A stretch of 64,000 nt of DNA from Bremerella sp. JC817 (GCF_040718835.1 NZ_JBFEFG010000259.1:236131-300130); one strand, 5' to 3'; positions 50,208-59,091 are shown, counted from the stretch's first letter. Program-made: numbers and translations. The notes: generated by a model from the sequence alone, not told the origin.

Positions 50208-53162
50208 TTATTTGGTCCTTGTTGTTCCTTCTACCTGAGCTTGCTGGGTGCGTTGCCGCACGACACTCAGCCGCAGTTCCGCCTCTGGGGCAAAGGGCGT
50301 CGCTTCGTAGTCAGTACGTACTTCCGTGTAGTACTGGCTCGCTTTCTCCCAGTCCTCTTGGACTTCGTGGCACTTGCCGATCTGCAATAGTGCAGCGGCT
50401 TTCCACTTCGAGAAGTTTTCGTAATGGGTAGCAACCTTCGCGTAGGCACGAATGGCTGCGTCGTAGTTCTTTTGATGGAAGTAGGTTTCGCCAATCATCC
50501 ACTGAGCCATCGCAGCCGTTTCGCTTTGGCCGGCGACGTTCGACTGGCAAACCTTGTTGTAAGCCGCGCGGGCTTCCTGGAACTTGCCTTGGCGTGCGAG
50601 GCAACGTCCCATCAGGTATTCCAGTTCGTGGACCTGCGAGAACTGCGGATAGTTCTTGCCGATTTCGACGGCTCGCTCGTAAGCGAGATCCCAGTTCCCC
50701 TGATGGGCCTGGATCTGAGCCAACCGCATCTCAGCCACTGGCAATGTTTCCAGCGCACGGCCCATGTTCTCGGTCAGCATCTGCTCGAAACGCTTTTGGG
50801 CTTCGGCAAACTTTTCGCCGCGGAAACGGGCTTCGCCACCCCAGAACATCGCCATGCTATGCAATGGTTCGTCGGAGATCGAATCGGCGACTTGGTCCAT
50901 CTGCGGAATTGCAGCGTCCCAGTTGCCGCTTTGCACTTCGACCTGTCCCAGCATGTAGCGACCAAACATGGCCACCTTGCTTTCGGAATTCACTTCCAAC
51001 AACTTCTGCAGATACTTCCGAGCCTGGTCGAGCTTGCCTGCCTTCAGGGCCGCTTCGGCCAGACGATAAGTCGAATCTTCCCAGATGGCTCCATCCAGGA
51101 ATCGCTGGTGAATCTGCTGGAACGCCTCGAGGGCTTCCTTTTCCTTCTTCTGATCAAGTCGGACCCAGGCCAATCGGTACCAAAGGTCTTCGGCAGCCAA
51201 ACCAGCTGGCGGATTCTTGGCCATATCAGCCAGAATCACTTCCGCTTCACTGTCCCGGCTGAGTTGATCCAGGATGGTCGCACAACGCAAACGAGCATGG
51301 GCGGCCAGTGGATCTTTCGGATGATGTTCGGCCAACTGACGATAGCGGGTCATCGCCAAATCGACGTCGGTCGCTTCCAATTGCTGAGCTTGCTGAAACA
51401 ATGCTCCGACAGCCAAAGGACTGCCAGGGTTCTTTTCCATCAGCTCGTCTAGCGTTTTGTTCGCGGCATCCGGATCGGCCGTTGCCAGTTGGCACCAGGC
51501 CAGACCGGCCAGACCTTGTTCGATGAACCGCTCTGGGTTGTCCCCTTGAGCCATCTCTTGATAAAGCGATTCGGCCCAGGCGATCTCACCCTTGCGATAG
51601 GCCGTACCGGCGATGTGCGAAACTTCGGTCAGGTAGTTGTCGACCGAGAGTCGCGAACGATCGACCTGGCTCCAGGCCTGCTTGGCATCGGCAATCCGAT
51701 CGCAGTGGAGCAGGGCGTTGGTGCTTCGCAACTGGGCAATCGTGCGATGCTCGGAAGTCGAGATCTCTTCGATCGCTCCATTCAAAGCGGCAACCGTGCT
51801 GCCCCAATCTTCGTTCTGACTATGGATCATCCCCAGCAGCATCAGCGACATACCACGGTAATTTCCATGACGGTCGGCGGCCGTGTCGACGATCAACTGT
51901 TTCGCTTCTTCGGTCTGTTTCAAAGCGAACAGCGAAACCGCTTTCAGGTAGACGTAGCGATCGGCCTGACTTGCTTCGCCGTCGAGCTCTGGGAAGGTCA
52001 CTGCCAGCACCTGAAGTGCCTTTTCGTGTTGATCCTTTTGCTGCAAAGCGGAGACGAGAGCCAATTGAGCTCGAACCGTCATCTCGGTAGCTGGCGTGCA
52101 CTTGGCCAAGCGATTCCAAGTCTTTTCGGCCTGATCCAGGTTATCCTGCTGCAGGCGAATATTGAGAAGTTGATAGAGTGCTTCGTCGGTCCAGGTCGAA
52201 TTCGGCCAGGTTTGCAGTTGATCTTCCAGTACGGCAACGGCCTGGCTGGCGTTGCCTTGCTCGATGGCAATCTTCGCGATCAGGTAGTGGATTTCGTCCT
52301 GGAAGTCAGGCAGTGCCTGGGTGGTCTTGAGCGAGGTCAAGCGATCCAAAGCATTCGGCCAGTCACGCACCTGATAGTAAGTCTTGGCAATCCAGAAGCT
52401 GGTTTGATCATTCAGCTTGGGATCTTGCGTTGCCGCCAACTCGAAACGAGCCACGGCGCGGCGGTAGCTGCCCGCCTTGAATTCCGCGATACCGGCTTCG
52501 AGTGCGATCGAACCGGCCGGGTACTTGCCTGGTAGTTCTTTCAGGTCGATCAGCAACTGTTCGTAAGTGAGGCCGGCTTCCTTCCAGCGATTCGATTCGC
52601 CGTAGGCCCGAGCCAACCCAAGTCGCGATTCCGCCGTAGTGGCAGGCGACGCGGCCAGCTTGACTGACTTGTTGTACATCAATACCGCTTCGTCCCAGTT
52701 CTTCTGCTTAGCAGCGATCTCGGCGAGGTACGGATAGATGTGGGGAGTCAGCTTGCTCCCTTTATGTTTCGATTGGAAGATCTCGAAAGCGTTCTTCGCG
52801 GCATCCAACTGATTGTTCAACGCATAGCACTCGGCCACGCGGAACTCGGCATGCTCGGCGAAGCTATGTCCAGGAGCCTTACTCAAGAAGAGCGTGTAGG
52901 CCCGCAACGCTTCGTCGGGGCGATTCAACTGAATCAGCGACTCGCCACGATAGAAGTGAATCAGTCCGACACGTTCGTGATCGGGATGATCCACCAGGAA
53001 CCGGTCGAACGAATCGACCGCCTCGCGCCAATCGCCTCGCGAATAGTGAAACGACCCCACACGATACTGCTCGGCAGCATCTTCGGCGAAGGCCATAGGA
53101 CTCCACGTCGCAGCGAGGGCGACAACGGTAATCAGCAAATACTTATGAAAAGGGGGTTTCAT
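50208..53162 (-). CDS. Large secreted TPR protein, first gene of the ExbB/ExbD operon
   Basis: The product is 984 residues from the ATG at 53162, which gives a signal peptide (KYLLITVVALAATWSPMAFA); a longer frame upstream lacks support. The rest is about 25 tetratricopeptide-like helix pairs (A-x2-Y-x(n)-A..AL..F), including AEQYRVGSFHYSRGDWREAV near the N-terminus and GETYFHQKNYDAAIRAYAKV near the end. This is a CpoB/YbgF- or BamD-like scaffold but far longer. The position ahead of exbB with no gap suggests it works with the motor, as TPR proteins do in Tol-Pal or related systems. It has no enzymatic motif. Confidence 0.9.
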   Translation of the reverse strand: MKPPFHKYLLITVVALAATWSPMAFAEDAAEQYRVGSFHYSRGDWREAVDSFDRFLVDHPDHERVGLIHFYRGESLIQLNRPDEALRAYTLFLSKAPGHSFAEHAEFRVAECYALNNQLDAAKNAFEIFQSKHKGSKLTPHIYPYLAEIAAKQKNWDEAVLMYNKSVKLAASPATTAESRLGLARAYGESNRWKEAGLTYEQLLIDLKELPGKYPAGSIALEAGIAEFKAGSYRRAVARFELAATQDPKLNDQTSFWIAKTYYQVRDWPNALDRLTSLKTTQALPDFQDEIHYLIAKIAIEQGNASQAVAVLEDQLQTWPNSTWTDEALYQLLNIRLQQDNLDQAEKTWNRLAKCTPATEMTVRAQLALVSALQQKDQHEKALQVLAVTFPELDGEASQADRYVYLKAVSLFALKQTEEAKQLIVDTAADRHGNYRGMSLMLLGMIHSQNEDWGSTVAALNGAIEEISTSEHRTIAQLRSTNALLHCDRIADAKQAWSQVDRSRLSVDNYLTEVSHIAGTAYRKGEIAWAESLYQEMAQGDNPERFIEQGLAGLAWCQLATADPDAANKTLDELMEKNPGSPLAVGALFQQAQQLEATDVDLAMTRYRQLAEHHPKDPLAAHARLRCATILDQLSRDSEAEVILADMAKNPPAGLAAEDLWYRLAWVRLDQKKEKEALEAFQQIHQRFLDGAIWEDSTYRLAEAALKAGKLDQARKYLQKLLEVNSESKVAMFGRYMLGQVEVQSGNWDAAIPQMDQVADSISDEPLHSMAMFWGGEARFRGEKFAEAQKRFEQMLTENMGRALETLPVAEMRLAQIQAHQGNWDLAYERAVEIGKNYPQFSQVHELEYLMGRCLARQGKFQEARAAYNKVCQSNVAGQSETAAMAQWMIGETYFHQKNYDAAIRAYAKVATHYENFSKWKAAALLQIGKCHEVQEDWEKASQYYTEVRTDYEATPFAPEAELRLSVVRQRTQQAQVEGTTRTK

Positions 53163-53478
53163 TCCTTGAACCCGTGCGGCAGTCTCGATCCTTGAGAACT
53201 GAATGCTAGTGTTGCGGCGAATCATATCCGCAAGCGTCGCCTCAGGTGAATAGCGGTCCCCAACCAAGAACGGGACCCAACCTGTATCCTTGTTAAAAAT
53301 CGACCTGCCTGAACACCGGAGTTTACCTGAATTGCCCGGCGGATCTTCGATTTCAGAGATCACCGTGAAAACCGAAGCTACCGCTAGCGAACGATTGTGA
53401 AATCACCCCGCTCACAGGACGTAATCTGCCAGCACATTAGATTCTCGATTGATGATCTGGGCGTGCTCAGTGACAGCA
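53163..53478. other. Upstream region of the TPR-ExbB-ExbD operon
   Basis: The stretch between the TPR start codon and the terminator of the DUF1080 gene (both minus strand) should hold the operon promoter. No gene, known operator or repeat is evident, and no convincing -35/-10 pair can be picked by eye. Confidence 0.4.
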
Positions 53479-53516
53479 TAAAAAAAGCAGCCCATGGAAT
53501 TCACCACAGGCTGCTT
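53479..53516 (-). terminator. Terminator after the second DUF1080 gene
   Basis: On the minus strand AAGCAGCC, a loop and GGCTGCTTTTTTT form a stem with a T-tract, 29 bases after the DUF1080 stop codon. The loop contains CCATGGAATTC-like sequence of no evident meaning. Confidence 0.8.
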
Positions 53517-53544
53517 CGCTGGAGAGCTTGGTTTGCTGGCAAGC

Positions 53545-54207
53545 TTATTTCGCTGGCAGCTCTTTGATTCGCAGGTTCTTGAACTCGACTTTGTCGCCAT
53601 GTCCCAGGAAACCGATGTGGCCGGTTTCGCGATCCAGACCTGGATGCTTCTGGCCATCGAGGGTTGGCTTGCTGCGGATTTCGTCGAGATCGACGTCGAG
53701 GATTGTGGTTCCGTTCAGCACGACGGTGATTTGGTTGCCGTCGACAGTCACTTCTTGCTGGTTCCATTCACCGATCGGCTTCTGGAAACCACGCTTGGCC
53801 GGAGCCAAACCATAGAGCGAACCATGATACTGGTAAGGGGCCAGCTTTTCGTAGATCTTCGCTTTGTTGTCGAGGATCTGCAGCTCGAATCCGGCGTAGG
53901 CAGCGTTGCCTTCCAGCGGAGCACGGATGCCCAGACCATTGTTGGCACCTTCGGGAAGTTTGAAATCAAACCGCAGGACGAAGTTCGGGTATTCCTTCTC
54001 GGTGTAAATGTTGCCACCGCCCGCGGTCGGATCGCAAACGATCGCACCATCTTCGACTTTATAGCCAGCCGTGTTACCGACCCAGCCATCGAAGTTCTTA
54101 CCGTTGAAGATCGAAACGAAGCCCTCTTCGGTTTCCGCGGCCGAGGTCAGCGAGGCAGGCAGGGCGACCATCAGGCCCAGAACAAGGGAAGCCAACAGTT
54201 TTCGCAT
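53545..54207 (-). CDS. Secreted DUF1080 (3-keto-disaccharide hydrolase-like) protein
   Basis: The product is 220 residues from the ATG at 54207, giving a signal peptide (MRKLLASLVLGLMVALPASL); codons upstream would add an unlikely 34 residues. The body is a single DUF1080 beta-sandwich: FVSIFNGKNFDGWVGNTAGY, GANNGLGIRAPLEGNAAYAG, QKPIGEWNQQEVTVDGNQIT and HIGFLGHGDKVEFKNLRIKE. It is of usual length and lacks the acidic/basic tail of the first DUF1080 protein in this window. The AraC-type regulator gene upstream (54414-55355) is on the same strand, 206 bases away, and might control it. Confidence 0.93.
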   Translation of the reverse strand: MRKLLASLVLGLMVALPASLTSAAETEEGFVSIFNGKNFDGWVGNTAGYKVEDGAIVCDPTAGGGNIYTEKEYPNFVLRFDFKLPEGANNGLGIRAPLEGNAAYAGFELQILDNKAKIYEKLAPYQYHGSLYGLAPAKRGFQKPIGEWNQQEVTVDGNQITVVLNGTTILDVDLDEIRSKPTLDGQKHPGLDRETGHIGFLGHGDKVEFKNLRIKELPAK

Positions 54208-54413
54208 AGTGTGGTTCTCGTCAGAAGTGTGAGATTGGAAGGCAGGATCAGAATGCCTTCTTATTCTGCACGAGATATCAGGTGCCGTCAAAGTAGTTCG
54301 TGCCCTCATTTTTAACCTTTACGACTTCGTTTTCGCTAACACATCAGCCCCATGCGCAGCGGCTCGTCAGACGAAGGAGGTGATTTGACACGAATAAAAG
54401 CGATGCGATCCGC

Positions 54414-55355
54414 CTAGTCGGCGCGGGATCGTCGCCAGGCACTTGGCGTGACATCGCGCATCTTGCGGAAAGCGCGGTAGAAGGTCGAGAGTTCAGCAAA
54501 GCCACACTCGAACGCGATCGAAGTGATCGGCCGATCGGTCGTTTCGAGCAGCTTACAGGCATGCTCGACACGAAGTTCCTGAACGTAGTTCAACCAGGTC
54601 TGCCCGGTCACGCCACGAAACAACTGCGTAAATCGCCGCCGCGGAATACCAACGCTGCTTGATGCTTCGTCGATTGTCGTGGCTTCAAAGAAGTGCGTGT
54701 CGAGGTGGCGGATGTACGCAACCATTTCGTCGACGCCCGGCTCTTGCGACAGATCGGACAGCCCTTCGGTCTTCTCAACGCGATGGTTGGCGATCAGCGA
54801 GAGGATCTCCAGGCCGTTGGAAACCATGGCCAGCGGAGTCAGCGGGCTGTTCTGTAATTGCTGATACAACAAACGGCGAAGGCGGCGTTCGATCCGCTGA
54901 GCAAAGTGAGCCTGTCGCGGGAGCAGCCCCAAGGGCAGGGCCGAGATGGCCTGAGAATCGAACGTCAACAACGATCGATGCACACACAGGACATAGCAAG
55001 AGATCGGCGAATTTGGCGAATCCTCGATCCGGTTCTTTCGCCCAGGCAGCACCACCACCATATCACGGGGGCTTACCTCGTAGCGATCTTCGCCAACGTG
55101 AACCGACCCACTTCCGGAAATGACATACAGCACCTTCACGAAGTCATGGACCCGAAACTCCATTTCGAAGTCAGGACCGTGATGACTTTCCAGGATCAGC
55201 ACACCCCACGACGGCAGGGTCTCATCCAGAGGGCGATTTGTCAATGAAGGGGTCAAATTCAGCATGGGCCCTAAATGGCTCGATGGGGAGTAAGTTTCCC
55301 TAACCTGTTTCAAATCGGGATTACTATAACCCAGATTAGGCGACAGATGAAACAT
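54414..55355 (-). CDS. AraC-family transcriptional regulator
   Basis: The 313-residue protein (283 from the ATG at 55265) has a cupin-like sensory domain (EFRVHDFVKVLYVISGSGSV, then EVSPRDMVVVLPGRKNR) and a C-terminal AraC DNA-binding domain with two helix-turn-helix motifs (TIDEASSSVGIPRRRFTQLF and SIAFECGFAELSTFYRAFRK). Such proteins bind sugars or small molecules and activate or repress nearby genes. The neighbouring DUF1080 gene is the best candidate target. The longer start at 55355 adds 30 residues before the domain; the choice is unresolved. Confidence 0.92.
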   Translation of the reverse strand: MFHLSPNLGYSNPDLKQVRETYSPSSHLGPMLNLTPSLTNRPLDETLPSWGVLILESHHGPDFEMEFRVHDFVKVLYVISGSGSVHVGEDRYEVSPRDMVVVLPGRKNRIEDSPNSPISCYVLCVHRSLLTFDSQAISALPLGLLPRQAHFAQRIERRLRRLLYQQLQNSPLTPLAMVSNGLEILSLIANHRVEKTEGLSDLSQEPGVDEMVAYIRHLDTHFFEATTIDEASSSVGIPRRRFTQLFRGVTGQTWLNYVQELRVEHACKLLETTDRPITSIAFECGFAELSTFYRAFRKMRDVTPSAWRRSRAD

Positions 55356-55396
55356 CGAGGAAACGTTTTCCGGAAGATTAATCGCCCCTGTTTACG

Positions 55397-55435
55397 AAAA
55401 AAGCGTCGCATCCGCGGGGGATACGACGCTCTTTT
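55397..55435 (-). terminator. Terminator after the 55463-56053 gene
   Basis: On the minus strand AGAGCGTCGTATCC and GGATGCGACGCTTTTTT form a stem of about 13 pairs with a G/C-rich loop and a T-tract. It lies 28 bases after the stop codon of the small lipoprotein gene. Confidence 0.85.
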
Positions 55436-55462
55436 GGGGATCAGATTCCGACCGGGCCTGAA

Positions 55463-56053
55463 CTACAGGGCCATTTGGGTCGGACCAACCGGGCCTGGCA
55501 GGTCTTCTTGGACGTTGCCAACTCGGTGGAGGTGGTTATGGTCGATGTAGATGACCTCTTGGGTGTCCTCGTCACGCAGGGTGTGAGGGAAAGGCCAGCC
55601 CACTCGGACGATTTCGGTGTAGTAAATCGTGCACTTGTAGTGAGCGTGGTGCAGTTGAACGGGACCAACCAGCGGCATCACACGTGGAGGATCGACGTAG
55701 TCGGCGATCTTTTCCTTCTTGATGCGGACGTTGTTCCGCTGCACTTCATGCAGGAACGGCAGGCCACCCTGAACCGGGCGAGCACGTTCCAAGGCACGCA
55801 TCACTTCGTCGTCGCTTGGCGGATCGAGTGCCACATGCGGAGCACCAGGCGGAATCGCTGGCAGAACCGGGGCACGATCGTATCGCTCGTGATCGTGAAA
55901 CTCGTCTTCCTTCTGCTTCATATGGTAAGGAGAGACGGGAATAGGAAACAGCAGCGGGCCAAGATACGGACCCTGGGTCGTGCAACCAGTGCTGCTCACG
56001 GCGGCCAACCCGACACCCAAGATTAAGCTGAGCTTCAGAATGCTTCGTTTCAT
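55463..56053 (-). CDS. Hypothetical lipoprotein, 196 residues
   Basis: The start is the ATG at 56053; a TTG four codons upstream is possible. It has a lipoprotein signal with AVSSTGC and a mature part rich in Pro and His (PYHMKQKEDEFHDHERYDRA), followed by a compact region HAHYKCTIYYTEIVRVGWPF. No domain is recognised. It looks like an envelope structural or binding protein specific to planctomycetes. It stands alone with its own terminator, upstream of the BON-domain gene's terminator. Confidence 0.65.
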   Translation of the reverse strand: MKRSILKLSLILGVGLAAVSSTGCTTQGPYLGPLLFPIPVSPYHMKQKEDEFHDHERYDRAPVLPAIPPGAPHVALDPPSDDEVMRALERARPVQGGLPFLHEVQRNNVRIKKEKIADYVDPPRVMPLVGPVQLHHAHYKCTIYYTEIVRVGWPFPHTLRDEDTQEVIYIDHNHLHRVGNVQEDLPGPVGPTQMAL

Positions 56054-56304
56054 CGTTTTCCTCAATGCCTTCCAGGGCGATTTAGGGCTGGGCCCCTATG
56101 AATCCGACCCACCGGACAACCACTTCCTCCATGAAGTGGGCGCTTATCTGTACTTAGTTATCGTGTGAAGCTGTAACAAACTTGCGGCTTTTTCCGGCTG
56201 GCCCGAAATTTCTAGCAATGACACCGCTAGCTTGCCTTGCTCCACCTGCTATCCATACCGCTGGGCGGCCTGGGCGAGCCTCTGGCAGCTGGCGCCCAGG
56301 CAAC

Positions 56305-56336
56305 AAAAAAGCCTCCGCCGAGTCGCGAAGGCTTTT
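56305..56336 (-). terminator. Terminator after the BON-domain gene
   Basis: On the minus strand AAAAGCCT, a loop and AGGCTTTTTT form an 8-bp stem with a T-tract, 60 bases past the BON-domain gene's stop codon. The rest of 56066-56396 contains no gene I can support. Confidence 0.75.
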
Positions 56337-56396
56337 GAGGGGATCGGATGTGCCAAGGCTTGCCCGCAGTCACGAGCGAGCTCTGGCCTCTCTTCT

Positions 56397-57389
56397 TTAG
56401 AAGGAGTTGTGACGGCGGGCCTTGAAGTCCAGCGTCCACCAGCCATCTTTCCATTCCATTTCGACCTTACGCCATCCCAGTGGGACTTGTGGGTAAGGAT
56501 AGAATGGGCCGATGTATGGCCAAGCCTGTGGCGAGTACTGACGTGGGTAGGTCACCGCGGCGTAGTTCGGATGAGCCGCATAAGCTGGCCATGCGTAGCC
56601 AGGCATACGTGGGTGATCGTAGCGAACTGGGCGGTAGTAACCACCGTAGCCGTACTGGGCTGGGTAGTAAGCTGGAGGAGCGACCATTGGCTGCTGGGCA
56701 GCGTTCATGTTCGCGTTCATCGCAGCGGCGTTGTTGTTGTTCGCGGCAACCTGGTAAGCAGGTGCAGCAGCCGGCATCGGACGTGGCTGAGCAGCCGGAA
56801 CTGGCTTCAACTGACGCAGTGGAGCGGCAGGGGTTGGTTCGCCAATCATCGCCGATTGATCGGCACTTGGGCGTTCGGCACTCGCAGGCATGATCGGCGA
56901 GAAGCTGAAATCGCCCTGTGGTTCCAGGCTAACTTCTTCCAGCACCTGCGGAACCGCAGGAACCTGCTGAGCGTAAGCTTCTTCGATCACTGGCTGCGTG
57001 GCAGGTTCCAGCGAAGGAGCACGCTTCGGAGCTGGCTGGGTGATATCGCCAGCCGCCAGTTCGCGAGGCGTCGTAACTGGGCCAGCCAGTTCTGGACCGC
57101 CAGCGGTGCCTTCGATCCGGATGCCATCGACGACGCGGGCAACACCCGAGACGCGACGAGCAACGTCGATCGCCATGTCGTGCTGTTCTGGGCTGGAAAC
57201 ATGTCCTTCCAGCAGCACCACACCCTCTTCGACTCGCAGACCAATATTAAAGCCCTTCAGGCTTCCTTCGGCTTTCTTGGCTTGCAACTGCTTCACAATG
57301 GACTGGGCAATTTCGGTATCGCCACCCATCGCGATCGCAGGCACAGCCATAAAGGCAGCCATGATCGCCAAATGCATTAGACGTGACAT
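56397..57389 (-). CDS. Secreted BON-domain protein with an aromatic C-terminal domain
   Basis: The product is 330 residues from the ATG at 57389, which fits a signal peptide (LMHLAIMAAFMAVPAIAMGG). A BON domain follows at about 24-90, with NIGLRVEEGVVLLEGHVSSP and AIDVARRVSGVARVVDGIRI; BON domains bind phospholipids and are found in outer-membrane and periplasmic proteins. A Pro/Ala/Gln-rich linker leads to a Tyr/Pro-rich region (YYPAQYGYGGYYRPVRYDHP) and a C-terminal domain WPYIGPFYPYPQVPLGWRKV ending with DGWWTLDF, shared with the protein at 57710-58213. The role of that domain is unknown. Confidence 0.82.
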   Translation of the reverse strand: MSRLMHLAIMAAFMAVPAIAMGGDTEIAQSIVKQLQAKKAEGSLKGFNIGLRVEEGVVLLEGHVSSPEQHDMAIDVARRVSGVARVVDGIRIEGTAGGPELAGPVTTPRELAAGDITQPAPKRAPSLEPATQPVIEEAYAQQVPAVPQVLEEVSLEPQGDFSFSPIMPASAERPSADQSAMIGEPTPAAPLRQLKPVPAAQPRPMPAAAPAYQVAANNNNAAAMNANMNAAQQPMVAPPAYYPAQYGYGGYYRPVRYDHPRMPGYAWPAYAAHPNYAAVTYPRQYSPQAWPYIGPFYPYPQVPLGWRKVEMEWKDGWWTLDFKARRHNSF

Positions 57390-57656
57390 CGTCCCCCCTC
57401 CTAGGAAATTCATCTTCACGCGTTGATTGCTGTAAACCCGGTCGTTCTCGGTTTTGCTACGGGAAGCAGGAGAAGCCGGAATCGCTTTTCAATCGAACGG
57501 TATCTGCCAGTAATGACGCAGACACCGATCACAACGGTTCTGCCTTCCCTTCATTCGGCTAACGATTGGTCTTAAAGGCAGTGTTTTTTCGATTTTGCCA
57601 GTTAAAACGGCCGAAACTCGCCGCCGAATCTTACGTAACCGGAACAACCGGCGCAT

Positions 57657-57690
57657 TAAAAAAGCCCTCGCAAACCAGGGCGAGGGCTTT
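57657..57690 (-). terminator. Terminator after the 57710-58213 gene
   Basis: On the minus strand AAAGCCCTCG and CGAGGGCTTTTTTAA form a 10-bp stem followed by a T-tract, 20 bases past the stop codon. The rest of 57390-57656 is the upstream region of the BON gene, with no gene I can support. Confidence 0.9.
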
Positions 57691-57709
57691 GATATTTTTG
57701 GATCGAAGC

Positions 57710-58213
57710 TTAGTGATGCTTCGCCTTCTTTTTCGACATGAAGTCGAGGTACCAGTAGCCGTCGTCCCATTCCAGGGCGACCTTCTTCCAGCCTGGCGGG
57801 ATCTGTGGGTACGGGTAGTAAGAACCCGTGTACGGCCACACAGCCGGAGCCTGTTGAGGCGGATAGTTCATCGCACCGAAGTTAGGATTGCCGCCGTAAT
57901 TTGGGTAGGCGTATCCCGGCAGGTTCGACTGCTGATGGTGCTGGAACATGCCATGGTGACCTTGCCCAGGAGGGCAATAAGCCTGGCCGTAGCCTTGTGG
58001 CATGGCAGCTTCGTGGTTCACCAGAACCGATTGGCCAGCGGCTTGCGGCATCATCGCCTGCTGCTGCATGGCTTGTTGCTGCATGGCTTGTTGCTGCATC
58101 GCCTGCTGTTGCATGACGTACTGAGGCATCGGCATGCCTTCTTGCGACATGGCCGTCGCGGGCAATGCGAAGGCACCCAGCACCAACGCGAATTGAAGGA
58201 CCGACAAACGCAT
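57710..58213 (-). CDS. Secreted protein with MQQQA repeats and the same aromatic C-terminal domain
   Basis: The 167-residue protein has a signal peptide (residues 1-22) and four exact MQQQA pentads (an 18-to-20-residue Gln/Met tract) encoded by a 15-base repeat. The C-terminal 55 residues match the BON protein's end: AVWPYTGSYYPYPQIPPGWK then DDGYWYLDFMS, with WPY-x-G-x2-YPYPQ-x-P-x-GW-x-KV as the shared core. A Lys/His-rich end (KKKAKHH) follows. The domain is probably a small beta structure with surface aromatics. Function unknown; the gene is next to its paralog, 320 bases apart. Confidence 0.8.
   Translation of the reverse strand: MRLSVLQFALVLGAFALPATAMSQEGMPMPQYVMQQQAMQQQAMQQQAMQQQAMMPQAAGQSVLVNHEAAMPQGYGQAYCPPGQGHHGMFQHHQQSNLPGYAYPNYGGNPNFGAMNYPPQQAPAVWPYTGSYYPYPQIPPGWKKVALEWDDGYWYLDFMSKKKAKHH
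58056..58115 (-). repeat. Four 15-base tandem repeats encoding MQQQA
   Basis: Four consecutive units with one or two differences (on the plus strand GCCTGCTGCTGCATG, GCTTGTTGCTGCATG, GCTTGTTGCTGCATC, GCCTGCTGTTGCATG) code for (MQQQA)4 in the 57710-58213 protein. Copy number is likely to vary by slippage. Confidence 0.85.
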
Positions 58214-58565
58214 CGCATTCTCCCGATAGTGCGCGGCATAAGTTGCGCGAAACCGAGCGTCTCAGGGCACACTTGCTGGCCATCGAAACCAGCCAATCAC
58301 CACCGCTCGGGTCATAGACATAAATTGACCTAGAGGGTGTTTCGGCAAAAAGAAGCTGCCGAAAGAAGGAAATTTTCCAATTCTGCCAGTCGTACCGCAA
58401 ATTCCGGCCGAGCGGCCAACAACACCTGGTTAGATCGGCGGGGAAGGGGAGGCCAAGACGCTGTCACGCACAAGCACGCTAGCAGAGAAGGCAGCCAACC
58501 GAAGAATCCCGCGAACAAGCAGTACCGCAACTAAACAAGGCCAGAGGAGGCCTGAATCCAAGCTC

Positions 58566-58609
58566 ATCACCAGAAAGCAGGTCACAGACGCGACCTGCTT
58601 TCTGGTGAT
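58566..58609. other. 18-bp perfect hairpin without T-tract
   Basis: ATCACCAGAAAGCAGGTC pairs perfectly with GACCTGCTTTCTGGTGAT around an eight-base loop. It lies 42 bases after the stop codon of the lipoprotein gene at 58651-59091 (minus). No T-tract follows on either strand, so it is either a weak terminator or a stable 3-prime RNA end. The rest of 58214-58650 contains no gene I can support. Confidence 0.7.
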
Positions 58610-58650
58610 CGTATCATTCGCTTGGTGACGTAGAAGCCAAGAGCCTCGCT

Positions 58651-59091
58651 TTAGCGGCTCTTCGCCTCTTTCAAATCGAACGAGAGGTCGTTCATACCGT
58701 CTGTTACTTCGACGGTCGTCGGCCAGCTATAGCGTTTGGGAATCGCAGGCATGGCGGTTCTGCTGACCTTATTCGGAGCCATGCCTTCCTGTCTTTGCGG
58801 AACCGACATCGACATGATATTGATCTGGACATCGTGCGAACCGACGACAGCACCTGGAATCGAGTCACTGTATTTCAAAACGTAGTGACCGTTCGAGTCG
58901 GTCGAGCCGTAGGAAGGACGGCCATCGGCAGGGAAAAACGTCACCTTGGCATTACTTACCGGCTTGCCGTTATCCAGAACCGTCCCTTCTACCTGGCCAA
59001 CCTTGGGACCAGCTGGCCCGAAGCAACCCACCGCAGAAACCAAGATGGTAACGCCCAAGAGAGCAATTGCCGGACGAAATTTGGCATTCAT
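58651..59091 (-). CDS. Lipoprotein with carboxypeptidase-regulatory-like domain, DUF1559 cassette
   Basis: The 146-residue protein has a lipoprotein signal (LVSAVGC). The mature part reads VEGTVLDNGKPVSNAKVTFF and TDSNGHYVLKYSDSIPGAVV, the same beta-sandwich type as the proteins at 19141 and 36929. It stands 155 bases downstream of the DUF1559 gene 59247-60320 on the same strand, completing the fourth copy of the prepilin-plus-lipoprotein arrangement. The C-terminal half includes a strand block TTVEVTDGMNDLSFDLKE. Function unknown. Confidence 0.87.
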   Translation of the reverse strand: MNAKFRPAIALLGVTILVSAVGCFGPAGPKVGQVEGTVLDNGKPVSNAKVTFFPADGRPSYGSTDSNGHYVLKYSDSIPGAVVGSHDVQINIMSMSVPQRQEGMAPNKVSRTAMPAIPKRYSWPTTVEVTDGMNDLSFDLKEAKSR

